A DNA stretch of 64,000 nucleotides from RH-AL1 sp964247745. Its GTDB lineage: Bacteria; Pseudomonadota; Alphaproteobacteria; Rhizobiales; Beijerinckiaceae. The notes beneath the pieces are model-generated. The model worked only from the letters and a program-made list of their open reading frames with translations. It made no database searches and had not been told where the DNA came from. Location of the stretch: the NCBI GenBank assembly GCA_964247745.1, contig CAXTVT010000005.1, positions 21,176 to 85,175 of the forward strand. Reading direction: 5' to 3'. Position numbers and translations under genes: made by a program. Below are positions 35,430 through 43,609 of the stretch, in pieces; the first letter of the stretch is position 1, and each line of letters starts with the position of its first letter.

Positions 35430-36094
35430 GGATCGCCTGCGCAGACCAGGCGGTAGCCGCGGCCGCGCACCGTCTCGATGAGGTCGCGCCCGATCTTGCG
35501 GCGAAGGCGGGCGACGATCACCTCGACCGAGTTGGACTCGGCTTCGCCGTCGCCGGCATAGACGTGCTCGAACAGTTCGGTGCGCGCCACCACCACGCCT
35601 TTGCGCAAGGCGAGGCACGACAGCACCCGCCATTCCAGCGCGGTCAGGCGCAGCGGCAGGCCGTCGAGCTCGAAGACGCCGATGTGGCTGTTGAAGCTGA
35701 GCGGCCCGCAGCGCACGATCGTCTCGGCGTAGCCGGCCGCGCGGCGGATCAGGGCGCGCAGGCGCATCACCAGCTCCTCCAAGCGGAACGGCTTGGTGAG
35801 GAAATCGTCGGCGCCGGCCTTGAAGCCCTCGACCTTGTCGCTCCAGGCATCGCGCGCGGTGAGGATCAGCACCGGCAGCTTGAGGCCGGCGGCGCGCCAG
35901 GCGGTCAACACCGCAATGCCGCTCACCTTCGGCAGGCCGAGATCGAGCACCACGGCGTCGTAGAGGCCGGTCTCGCCGAGGTGCTGACCATCCTCGCCGT
36001 TGCGGGCGTGATCGACGACGAAGTTCTCGAGGCGCAGGCCGCGTGCGATCTCGCGGGCGAGCGGCGCATCGTCCTCGACGAGAAGGATCTTCAT
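35426..36094 (-). CDS. OmpR-family response regulator
   Basis: A 222-residue regulator with receiver acidic pocket Glu7-Asp8-Asp9, phosphoacceptor Asp51 in AVVLDLGLP, Thr in LILTARD and Lys in FLTKPF. The C-terminal winged helix is recognised by LTALEWRVLSCLALRKGVVV, RTELFEHVY, and NSVEVIVARLRRKIG, ending in IETVRGRGYRL. It is first in its operon, followed by its kinase. A 29-bp repeat motif just upstream suggests autoregulation together with control of the divergent gene. Confidence 0.93.
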   Translation of the reverse strand: MKILLVEDDAPLAREIARGLRLENFVVDHARNGEDGQHLGETGLYDAVVLDLGLPKVSGIAVLTAWRAAGLKLPVLILTARDAWSDKVEGFKAGADDFLTKPFRLEELVMRLRALIRRAAGYAETIVRCGPLSFNSHIGVFELDGLPLRLTALEWRVLSCLALRKGVVVARTELFEHVYAGDGEAESNSVEVIVARLRRKIGRDLIETVRGRGYRLVCAGDP

Positions 36095-36138
36095 GGGCGG
36101 GACGTCCGATCGACGGTCGGGCCGCGTAGCCCATACGG

Positions 36139-36167
36139 CTGAACTCAACCTGAACGGCAGAGTTCAG
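36139..36167 (+). promoter_or_regulatory. Candidate response-regulator operator, copy 1
   Basis: The plus strand reads CTGAAC-N5-CTGAAC-N6-GTTCAG. The two direct hexamers are 11 bp apart, the usual half-site spacing for PhoB/OmpR-type dimers. It lies in the divergent region between the response-regulator gene (45 bp away) and the small secreted protein gene (66 bp away). A site with identical architecture precedes the OB-fold gene on the other side of the kinase. Confidence 0.65.
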
Positions 36168-36232
36168 GCTGGGTGTTCCCGCAGGTTGCTATCCCAATGG
36201 CCTCGCTGCCTCCGCAGCGTCGAGGACGACGT

Positions 36233-36607
36233 ATGACATCTCTCTCGCGAGCTGCCGCTCTGACCATCGTCGCGCTCGTTCTCGGCAGCGGCATGGCCGT
36301 CGCGCAGCCGGCTCCGACGCGCGGCGCGACGGCTCCGCTCCCGCCGCCGATCGACCAGGACGCCGCGATGCAGCCGCCCCCGCCGCCGGCCGGCGGATCG
36401 AACGCCGATTCGCCGCCTCCGCCTCCCGCCCCACGCGGATTCCACGGCGCTGCGCCTGTGCCCGGCGTCGCGATCCACGTCGAGCGCGGCTCCGACGCCA
36501 CCCTGCGCATCGACCTGCATTGCGGTCCGCGCGATAGCGCCAAGGATTGTGCCGACATCGCGTCGCAGCTCGTCGACAAGATGACCGGTGCGGTCAAGGA
36601 CAGGTAG
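36233..36607 (+). CDS. Small secreted proline-rich protein
   Basis: A 124-residue protein with a clear signal peptide (LSRAAALTIVALVLGSGMAV, cleavage after AVA, residue about 23). A Pro/Ala-rich middle with PPPPP runs follows, and then a compact C-terminal 45 residues with two cysteines (LHCGPRDSAKDCADIASQLV). The conserved-looking end and the export signal point to a periplasmic protein of unknown function. It is divergent from the OmpR-type regulator and shares its operator-like region, so it is a likely target gene. Confidence 0.7.
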   Translation: MTSLSRAAALTIVALVLGSGMAVAQPAPTRGATAPLPPPIDQDAAMQPPPPPAGGSNADSPPPPPAPRGFHGAAPVPGVAIHVERGSDATLRIDLHCGPRDSAKDCADIASQLVDKMTGAVKDR

Positions 36608-36681
36608 ACGCCGCTCTGCTACAGCCGCGCCAGAGCGTCCATGACGTCGCAGCGACGATGATTCTCGTAAGAGGTAAAACC

Positions 36682-37164
36682 ATGTCGATTGCCTCGATGA
36701 CCAAGATCGAAGGGACCATCGAAGCTGTCTTCGCGCATCGTTTCGTCTTCGTCACCGCGGATCGGCAGAAGCATCTCGCCGATCTCGGCCCCGACGGTGT
36801 CGGGCGCTTTCCGCTGAACGTCGGCGCCGAGGTCGCGCTCGAAGGCGAGAGCAAGCCGTCGGAGCTGAAGGTCCTGTCGATCGCGACGGTCGGGGGCGAG
36901 CCGGTCGCCATCGAGCACGGCAAGCTCGGGAAACCCGGCCGTGACGCCGATGGCGACCCGAGGCTGGCCAGGACGGCCGTCGAGGGCGCCGGCTTCCATG
37001 TGCTCGGCGCGCCTCGCCGCAAGCCCAGGCATTTCGAGGTGCTCGGCGCCAGAGGTGGAAAGCACGTCGAATGCCACGTCGCGCTCGGCGGGTCGATCCG
37101 CAAAATGAAGCCGGTCGAGATCGACGACGACAAGTGGGCTGCCGAACTGAAGCCGGCCTCCTGA
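36682..37164 (+). CDS. OB-fold-like protein of unknown function
   Basis: A 160-residue protein preceded by GAGGTAAAAC. The N-terminal half has a beta-rich pattern (TKIEGTIEAVFAHRFVFVTA, KHLADLGPDG, NVGAEVALEGESKPSELKVL) compatible with a small OB fold. The second half is basic and contains a duplicated-looking HVLGAPRRKPRHFEVLGARG region. No signal peptide is seen. It follows the small secreted protein and may belong to the same regulon as the other OB-fold protein on the far side of the two-component system; this is inference from layout. Confidence 0.6.
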   Translation: MSIASMTKIEGTIEAVFAHRFVFVTADRQKHLADLGPDGVGRFPLNVGAEVALEGESKPSELKVLSIATVGGEPVAIEHGKLGKPGRDADGDPRLARTAVEGAGFHVLGAPRRKPRHFEVLGARGGKHVECHVALGGSIRKMKPVEIDDDKWAAELKPAS

Positions 37165-37177
37165 TGATGGCGGGCTC

Positions 37178-38455
37178 GTGAGCGGCGACGACCATCGTGG
37201 GGGCGACGGAAGCTCGCCCTCGTCCCGCAGCATACGCGGGCTCGAGGCGCTGAACTTCCTGATGGCCGACGTCTCCGGTGGCGTCGGCCCTTATCTCTCC
37301 GTCTCTCTCGCGGGCAGCCGCCATTGGCAGCCCGGCGCGATCGGCCTCGCCATGGCCACGAGCAGCATCGCCGCCGCGCTGTTCCAGATCCCCGCCGGCT
37401 TCCTGGTCGATGCGTTGCGCATCAAGCGGATGCTGGTGGCGGGCTCGGGCCTCGTGATCGCGATCGGCTGCGTGCTCATCGCCGGTTTTCCCACGCTGGC
37501 GCCGGTGATGCTCGCGCAGGTCCTGATCGGGCTGGCATCGGCGATCATCCCGCCGGCGATCGGCGCCATCACGCTTGGGCTCGTCGGGCGCCGCCGCTTC
37601 GACGGGCAGGTCAGCCGCAACCAGAGCTTCAACCATGGCGGCAATTTCGTCTCCGCCGGCCTCGCCGGTGCGCTGGGCCAGTATCTCGGCACCGAGTGGA
37701 TCTTCTATCTCGTCTGTGCCTTCGCGATCGCCAGCGCGGCGGCGGTGGCCGTCATCGCGCCCTCGGAGATCGATCACGTGCTGGCGCGCGGCGGCGAGGC
37801 CGACACAAATCCCGCGGGGCGGGCCGAGCCGCTGCCGCTGCGCGACATGGTCAAGCGCAAGGCGCTGCTCGTCTTCCTCGCCTCGGTCGTGCTGTTCCAC
37901 TTCGGCAACGCCGCGATGCTGCCGATGGCCGGCCAGATGCTTGCCAAGCTGCATCCCGGCACCGACACGATCGCGCTGTCGGCCTGCATCATCTCGGCGC
38001 AGTTCATGATGATCGGCGTCGCCTGGGCGGTCGGGCGCGCGCTGGCGGCCGGCTACGGGCGCAAGACGGTCTTCCTCGTCGCGCTCGCCGTGCTGCCGGT
38101 GCGCGGCCTGCTCTTCACCTTCACCACCGACCCGGTCGGCGTGGTGGCGATCCAATTGCTCGACGGCGTGGCGGCCAGCATCTTCGGCGTCGTCTCGGTG
38201 ATCATCGCCGCCGACGTGATGAAGGGGACGGGTCGCTTCAACCTGGCCCAGGGGCTGGTGGCGCTGGCCGTCGGGCTCGGGGCCAGCCTCAGCAACGTGC
38301 TCGGCGGGTTCGTCGTCGAATTCGCGGGATATCCTGTGGGCTTCCTCGTCCTCGCCGCCGTCGCGCTGGCCGCGCTGGTCTTCTTCGCGCTCTTCATGCC
38401 GGAGACGCGCGGCGCCGAGGACGATGCCGCCATCCTCTCGACCGCCGCCGCGTGA
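37178..38455 (+). CDS. Major facilitator superfamily transporter
   Basis: A 425-residue protein starting at a GTG, with 12 hydrophobic helices and a charged central loop after helix 6 (IDHVLARGGEADTNPAGRAE). The region LSVSLAGSRHWQPGAIGLAM and the QIPAGFLVDALRIKRMLVAG motif A-like loop fit MFS efflux carriers. The NQSFNHGGNFVSAGLAGALG segment resembles a subgroup annotated as drug or multisubstrate exporters. The stop is 2 bp before the next ATG, so it is co-transcribed with the metallophosphoesterase gene. Confidence 0.88.
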   Translation: MSGDDHRGGDGSSPSSRSIRGLEALNFLMADVSGGVGPYLSVSLAGSRHWQPGAIGLAMATSSIAAALFQIPAGFLVDALRIKRMLVAGSGLVIAIGCVLIAGFPTLAPVMLAQVLIGLASAIIPPAIGAITLGLVGRRRFDGQVSRNQSFNHGGNFVSAGLAGALGQYLGTEWIFYLVCAFAIASAAAVAVIAPSEIDHVLARGGEADTNPAGRAEPLPLRDMVKRKALLVFLASVVLFHFGNAAMLPMAGQMLAKLHPGTDTIALSACIISAQFMMIGVAWAVGRALAAGYGRKTVFLVALAVLPVRGLLFTFTTDPVGVVAIQLLDGVAASIFGVVSVIIAADVMKGTGRFNLAQGLVALAVGLGASLSNVLGGFVVEFAGYPVGFLVLAAVALAALVFFALFMPETRGAEDDAAILSTAAA

Positions 38456-38457
38456 CC

Positions 38458-39585
38458 ATGGCCAAGCCCGACGACCTGCTGATCTACGCCCACCTGGGCG
38501 ACCTGCACCTCACCGCGGAGCACGAGGACGATGTTCTCGACCTGCGGGACATCGTCGGCGAGATCACGGCCGATCTCGCCGGCGCGATCGACTTTGTCTA
38601 CCTGCCCGGCGACAACGCCGACAACGGGCTGCCCGAGCAATATGCGCTGGTCGGCCGCGAGCTGGCCCGGCTGCCGATGCCCGTCCATATCGTGACGGGA
38701 GACCACGACATGGAGCCGGGCGGGCTCGACAACTTCTACGCCTCGCTCGAGGTCGAGCGCCTGCCCAAGGCGATCGAGGCCGGCGGCGTGCGATGCCTGT
38801 TCCTCGACATCTGCGGCCCGGGCATGGGCGGCCCCGACTTCCGCCTGGGCGCCGCCCAAGGCGAATGGCTGGCGCGGCAGCTGCGGCAGGCCTCGGCCGC
38901 CGGGCGGCGCTGCGCGATCTTCATGCACAGCTATCCGGCCGACCTGCGTGGCGAGGGCGAGACCCGCGCGATCAACGAGGCCTTCGAGGCGCGCGAGGTG
39001 CTGCTCGTCGACATGGGGCACACCCACTACAACGAGCTCGCCAACGACGGGCGCACGATCTACGCCGCGACCCGCTCCACCGGGCAGGTCGAGGAGGGGC
39101 CGGTGGGCTATTCCCTCGTCGCGATCGATGGCCGCGCCGTGTCGTGGCGGTTCAAACCGCTCGGCGACCCGCGTCCGATCGTGCTGCTGACCGCGCCGGC
39201 CGACCGCCGCCTGGCGACGGACGCCGGGGATCCCGACCACGTGCCGCACGGCCGCTGCGAGGTGCGCGCCAGCGTGCTCGGCCGGCGGCCGGTGCGGCGC
39301 GTCACCTGCCGGGTGGGCGACGGCGCACCGGTGCCGATGGCGTCGCCGATGACGTCGCGCTACGCGCTCGAGGTCGAGCTGGCGGACGGCGCGACGACGA
39401 TCCGCGTCGAGGCCGAGGACGACATCGGGCAGCTCGGCCACGAGACCATCGAGGTCGCGACCGAGCTGCATCTCGCCGCCACGCGCATCGCGGACGGGAG
39501 CGATGCCGACGCCGTCGAGGCCTGGCCGGAGCGCGGCCTGCTCGGCACGCAGCTCGGCCCCAACCGCAACGGGCGCCGATGGTGA
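38458..39585 (+). CDS. Calcineurin-like metallophosphoesterase
   Basis: A 375-residue cytoplasmic protein with the metal-binding motifs of the superfamily in order: GDLHL (D-x-H), PGDNADN (GD-x-x-D type), TGDHDME in place of GNHD, MHSYP, and MGHTHYN (GHxH). About 130 extra C-terminal residues form a beta-rich domain ending in a charged tail (GRRW). The substitution of Asn by Asp in the usual GNHD motif is worth noting because that Asn is normally a metal ligand. Substrate is unknown. It is coupled to the MFS gene upstream. Confidence 0.87.
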   Translation: MAKPDDLLIYAHLGDLHLTAEHEDDVLDLRDIVGEITADLAGAIDFVYLPGDNADNGLPEQYALVGRELARLPMPVHIVTGDHDMEPGGLDNFYASLEVERLPKAIEAGGVRCLFLDICGPGMGGPDFRLGAAQGEWLARQLRQASAAGRRCAIFMHSYPADLRGEGETRAINEAFEAREVLLVDMGHTHYNELANDGRTIYAATRSTGQVEEGPVGYSLVAIDGRAVSWRFKPLGDPRPIVLLTAPADRRLATDAGDPDHVPHGRCEVRASVLGRRPVRRVTCRVGDGAPVPMASPMTSRYALEVELADGATTIRVEAEDDIGQLGHETIEVATELHLAATRIADGSDADAVEAWPERGLLGTQLGPNRNGRRW

Positions 39586-39616
39586 CCTCTTCTATGACGA
39601 CGGAAACGGCTTCCAC

Positions 39617-40882
39617 ATGATGGCTTTCCCCGACATTCGCCACCTCGTCGTCTGGGCGATCGTCGCGCTCGCGATCCTGGGCGTGATCACCCGGCCTTTC
39701 AAATGGCCCGAGGCGGTGTGGGCCGCCACCGGCGCGATCGTCCTCGTGGTCGCCGGCCTGCTGCCGGCGTCCGACGCCTGGCACGGCGTGCTGAAGGGGC
39801 TCGACGTCTACCTCTTCCTGGTCGGCATGATGGCGCTGGCCGAGGTGGCACGGCGCGAGGGACTGTTCGATTGGCTGGCGAGCCATGCGGTGCGCCGCGC
39901 CGATGGTTCGGCCTCCAAGCTGTTCGCGCTGGTCTACGGCGTCGGCATCGTCGTCACGACGTTCCTCTCCAACGACGCCACGGCGGTCGTGCTGACCCCG
40001 GCGGTCTACGCCGCGGCCAAGGCGGCGAAGGCCGAGCCGCTGCCCTACCTCTTCATCTGTGCCCTGATCGCCAACGCGGCGAGCTTCGTGCTGCCGATCT
40101 CGAACCCGGCCAATCTCGTGGTCTTCGCCGCGCACATGCCGCCGCTCGGCCAATGGCTGATGCGCTTCGCCGTGCCATCGATCCTCTCCATCGCGGTGAA
40201 CTTCGCCGTGCTGCGCCTGACGCAACGTGCGCGCCTGCGCGAGCCCATCGAGACGGATGTCGAGGTCGCGCGCCTGTCGACGAGCGGCAAGGTCGCGGGC
40301 GCCGGCATCGTGCTGACCGGCCTCGCGCTGATCGTGTCCTCGGCGCTCGACCTGCAGCTCGGCCTGCCGACCTTCGTCGCCGGCGTGGCCACCGTGGTCG
40401 TGGTGCTGGCGATCAAGCGCGAAGGGCCCTGGTCCACGGTGAAGGACATTTCGTGGGCGGTGATCCCGCTCGTCGCCGGGCTGTTCGTGCTGGTCGAGGC
40501 GCTCGAGACGACGGGCGTGCTGGCGCTGCTCGCGGCCGCGCTGAAGCAAGCGGCTGACCGCTCCGACGTCGTCGCCGGCGCGGCCGGCGGCGCCCTGGTC
40601 GCGTTCGGATCGAACCTGGTGAACAATCTCCCGGCCGGGCTGCTCGCCGGCGCCGCCGTGCAAACCGCGCACGTCCCCGACAAGGTCGCCGGCGCCATCC
40701 TGGTGGGCGTCGACCTCGGGCCGAACCTCTCCGTGACCGGCTCGCTCGCCACCATCCTCTGGTTGACCGCGATCCGGCGCGAGGGCGAGGACGTGTCGTT
40801 CTGGGCGTTCCTGAAGCTCGGCGCGCTGGCGATGCCGCCGGCCCTCGCCGCCGCGCTCGCCGCCCTGTTGCTGTTGCCCTGA
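39617..40882 (+). CDS. ArsB/NhaD-type (IT superfamily) arsenite or anion transporter
   Basis: A 421-residue membrane protein with about 11 helices. Features matching the ArsB family are KWPEAVWAATGAIVLVVAGL, YLFLVGMMALAEVARREGLF, TFLSNDATAVVLTPAV and ISNPANLVVFA, with the second-half repeat FGSNLVNNLPAGLLAG and LGPNLSVTGSLATILWL. The two NDAT/NLPAG half-repeats are the core of the ion-transporter fold. ArsB exports arsenite, but no arsR, arsC or arsA is nearby, so another anion is possible. An earlier in-frame ATG was rejected because it reads through the preceding gene. Confidence 0.88.
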   Translation: MMAFPDIRHLVVWAIVALAILGVITRPFKWPEAVWAATGAIVLVVAGLLPASDAWHGVLKGLDVYLFLVGMMALAEVARREGLFDWLASHAVRRADGSASKLFALVYGVGIVVTTFLSNDATAVVLTPAVYAAAKAAKAEPLPYLFICALIANAASFVLPISNPANLVVFAAHMPPLGQWLMRFAVPSILSIAVNFAVLRLTQRARLREPIETDVEVARLSTSGKVAGAGIVLTGLALIVSSALDLQLGLPTFVAGVATVVVVLAIKREGPWSTVKDISWAVIPLVAGLFVLVEALETTGVLALLAAALKQAADRSDVVAGAAGGALVAFGSNLVNNLPAGLLAGAAVQTAHVPDKVAGAILVGVDLGPNLSVTGSLATILWLTAIRREGEDVSFWAFLKLGALAMPPALAAALAALLLLP

Positions 40883-40905
40883 TCCCCACGAATCCGGAGA
40901 CGCCG

Positions 40906-41352
40906 ATGAATCCCGTCCTGCTCTATCCCTTCATCCTGGTCGCCGGCGGCTTGCAGGCAGCCGGCAATTCCATGAACGCCCGGCTCCGCGTCGCGCTCGT
41001 CAATCCCTGGCTGGCGGCGACCGTCTCGTTCTCGCTCATCGTGTTTGTGTTCGCGACGCTGTTCCTGGTCATGCCGGCACCGCTGCCGAGCCTCGCCGAT
41101 CTCGGCGCCATGCCATGGTGGGCGCCGCTCGGCGGCCTCGCCGGGGCGGTGGCGGTCTTCGGCGGCCTCGCCTTCGTCGACAAGGTCGGCGCCGGGCCGT
41201 TCAACGGCCTGCTGATCACCGCCAACATCCTGACCTCGCTCTGCATCGACCAGTTCGGCTGGTTCGGCATGCAGGCGCATTCCCAGGGCGCGACGCACTG
41301 GCTCGGCGCCGCGCTGATGGTCGGCGGCATCGCGCTGATCGCCAGGTTCTGA
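40906..41352 (+). CDS. DMT superfamily half-size transporter (DUF606/YdcZ type), copy 1
   Basis: A 148-residue, five-helix membrane protein. The PFILVAGGLQAAGNSMNARL and NPWLAATVSFSL segments and the GAGPFNGLLITANILTSL region are typical of the short DMT proteins formerly called DUF606. These are thought to act as pairs, each unit being half of a transporter. It is followed after 10 bp by a close paralogue, which supports a heterodimer with opposite topology. Confidence 0.87.
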   Translation: MNPVLLYPFILVAGGLQAAGNSMNARLRVALVNPWLAATVSFSLIVFVFATLFLVMPAPLPSLADLGAMPWWAPLGGLAGAVAVFGGLAFVDKVGAGPFNGLLITANILTSLCIDQFGWFGMQAHSQGATHWLGAALMVGGIALIARF

Positions 41353-41362
41353 GGAGAGCCCC

Positions 41363-41812
41363 GTGGACACCAGCAAGCTGCTCTATCCCTTCATCCTCGC
41401 GGCTGGCGCGCTGCAGGCGGCCGGCGTCGTCATGAACGGCCAGCTCGACAAGAGCCTGGTCAACCCGTGGCTCGCCGCGACGGTGTCGTTCCTGCCGATC
41501 GTCTTCGTGGTCCTGGCGATGCTGGCGCTGCGGCCGTTGCCGATGCCGCGCGAGACGGACGTCGCGGCGATGCCGTGGTGGGCGCCGATCGGCGGTCTGG
41601 CGGGAGCCGTCGCGGTGTTCGGCGGCCTGCTGCTCGTCGGCCAGGTCGGCGCCGGGCCGTTCAACGGCCTGCTGATCACCGCGAACCTGCTGACCTCGCT
41701 CGCGATCGACGATTTCGGCTGGTTCCACATGCCAAGGCACCGCATCAACAGGGCGAGGATCGGTGGCGCCGCGCTGATGGTGGCCGGGATCGCGCTCATC
41801 GCGTTCCGCTGA
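41363..41812 (+). CDS. DMT superfamily half-size transporter (DUF606/YdcZ type), copy 2
   Basis: A 149-residue paralogue of the gene just upstream, starting at GTG. Shared segments include LLYPFILAAGALQAAGVVMN, LVNPWLAATVSF, AMPWWAPIGGLAGAVAVFGG and VGAGPFNGLLITAN; roughly 60 percent of residues look identical by eye. The clearest difference is the charge of the loops (DKSLVNP and PRHRINRARIGG here), the kind of difference seen between dual-topology partners. The substrate is unknown. Confidence 0.87.
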   Translation: MDTSKLLYPFILAAGALQAAGVVMNGQLDKSLVNPWLAATVSFLPIVFVVLAMLALRPLPMPRETDVAAMPWWAPIGGLAGAVAVFGGLLLVGQVGAGPFNGLLITANLLTSLAIDDFGWFHMPRHRINRARIGGAALMVAGIALIAFR

Positions 41813-41995
41813 TGCCCAACGATTTCCTCGGGTGTTCGCGACCGCCCAGGCGTTGATTTATCGAGGGTTGCACGTGCCATGATCTAAACTGGTACACGCC
41901 GGGAGAAGACGGCTCACCGAAACTTTACCACGAGGCGAGATAACCGGCCCGTCACCAAACACGGTGAAGACTTCCCTAAAGCCTCGGGCGAGCCG

Positions 41996-43609
41996 ATGAT
42001 CTCCGTGCGCAAAAGCATCGCCGTCCTGGTCGCGGCCTCGGTCGCTGCCCCGCTGGCGGGCTGCGGCCTGCAACCGGAACCGCTGACGGGGCCTCAGGTG
42101 GCGGCCTACGCGCTCGACAAGAAGGCGCGCTTCGTCGCCGGCGAGGCGCCGATCACGCAGGCGATCGGGCTCGACGAGGCGATCGCCCGCGGCCTGCGCT
42201 ACAATCTCGACTATCGTGTGGAGGCCTACCAGACCGCGCTGCGCGTGCAGGATCTCGACGTCGCCGACTTCCATCTGTTGCCGAACCTCGTCGCCAACTC
42301 GAACTTCCTCGGTCGCAACAACAATCTCGCGGCCTATTCGCAATCGGTCACCACCGGGCTGATCACGCTGGAGCCTTCGGTCTCGACGCCGAAGAACGAT
42401 CTGATCTCCGACCTGACGCTGTCCTACAACACGTTGGACTTCGGCCTGTCCTACATTCGCGCGCGCCAGGCGGCGGACGAGGTGCTGATCGCGCAGGAGA
42501 CCAAGCGCAAGGTCACCAACCGCATCGTGCAGGACATCCGAACCGCCTATTGGCGCGCCTATTCCAGCCAGCGGCTGAGCGAGCGACTCGCCCGCCTCCA
42601 GCGGCGTGTCGAGCACGCCATCAGCGACAGCCGCACCGTCGCCACCGGGCTCGACACCTCGCCGATCGCGGCGCTGACCTACGAGCGCGAGCTGATCGAG
42701 ATCAAGCGGCAGGCCCAGGCCATCGAGAGCGAGATGGCCGTCGCCAAGGCGCAGCTCGCCGCGCTGATGAACGTGCCGCCGGACGTGCAGTTCACCCTCT
42801 CGGGCCGCGGCGGCGTGGCCCGCTCGCCGGTGTTCAAGCGCGACTTCAACACGCTGGTCGACGTCGCGCTGGTGAACCGTCCGGAGCTGCGCGAGAACCA
42901 GTATCGCTCGCGCATCAATGCCAAGGAGGCCTATGTCGCGCTGCTCGAACTGCTGCCGAACGCGCAGGCCTATTTCGGCGGCAACAACGACACCTCCAAA
43001 TACCTCTTCCACGCCAATTGGCTGGCCTACGGCGCCCACGCCAGCTGGAACCTGCTCAACGTCTTCAAGTATCCGGCGCGCATCGGCCAGGTGAACGCCC
43101 AGGAGGCGCTGCTCGACGCCAAGGCGCTGGCCCTCACCATGGCGGTCGTCACGCAGGTGCAGGTCGCGCGCATCCGGCTCTTCGAGGCGGAGAACGAATT
43201 GAAGATCGCCCGCGAGTTCCTCGATGTGCAGGGTCGCCTGCTGCACCAGGTCAAGGCGCAGGCCGACACGGAGAAGGCCAGCGAGCAGACGTTGATCCGC
43301 GAGGAGATGAACACGCTGGTGGCCGAGTCGCGCAAGGACATCGCCTTCGCGCTTTACGAGAACGCCTATGGCCTGGTGTTCGAGGCGATCGGCCTCGACC
43401 CGTTCGACCGCGCCATCACCACCGGCACCACCGTCGAGCAGATCGCTCGCGTGCTCGACGACAATTGGCTCGACGGCGAGAAGCGCATCCAGGCCGCCGC
43501 GATCGGGCTGCGGCAGGCGCCCGCGAACGAAGTCGCCTCGGCCGACGCGATCCCGTCCGGCACGATACTTCCCGACGCGAGACTTCCCGACATGGGGCTG
43601 CGTCAGTGA
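41996..43609 (+). CDS. TolC-like outer-membrane efflux lipoprotein
   Basis: A 537-residue protein with a lipoprotein signal peptide (lipobox PLAGC, Cys23). The TolC/OEP organisation is visible: ITQAIGLDEAIARGLRYNLD at the start of the first repeat, long coiled-coil helices with YRVEAYQTALRVQ and SERLARLQRRVEHAISDSRT, and a second repeat with VDVALVNRPELRENQYRSRI. The family forms trimeric channels spanning the outer membrane and periplasm. It is the first of four overlapping genes (GTGA with the next) that include three HlyD-like adaptors, so it probably supplies the exit duct of a secretion system. An upstream 183-bp gap holds its promoter. Confidence 0.9.
   Translation: MISVRKSIAVLVAASVAAPLAGCGLQPEPLTGPQVAAYALDKKARFVAGEAPITQAIGLDEAIARGLRYNLDYRVEAYQTALRVQDLDVADFHLLPNLVANSNFLGRNNNLAAYSQSVTTGLITLEPSVSTPKNDLISDLTLSYNTLDFGLSYIRARQAADEVLIAQETKRKVTNRIVQDIRTAYWRAYSSQRLSERLARLQRRVEHAISDSRTVATGLDTSPIAALTYERELIEIKRQAQAIESEMAVAKAQLAALMNVPPDVQFTLSGRGGVARSPVFKRDFNTLVDVALVNRPELRENQYRSRINAKEAYVALLELLPNAQAYFGGNNDTSKYLFHANWLAYGAHASWNLLNVFKYPARIGQVNAQEALLDAKALALTMAVVTQVQVARIRLFEAENELKIAREFLDVQGRLLHQVKAQADTEKASEQTLIREEMNTLVAESRKDIAFALYENAYGLVFEAIGLDPFDRAITTGTTVEQIARVLDDNWLDGEKRIQAAAIGLRQAPANEVASADAIPSGTILPDARLPDMGLRQ

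Noticed and set aside
39617..40882. Complete arsenic-resistance operon around the ArsB-like transporter
   Set aside because: No arsR, arsC, arsH or arsA is adjacent; the neighbours are a phosphoesterase and DMT proteins.
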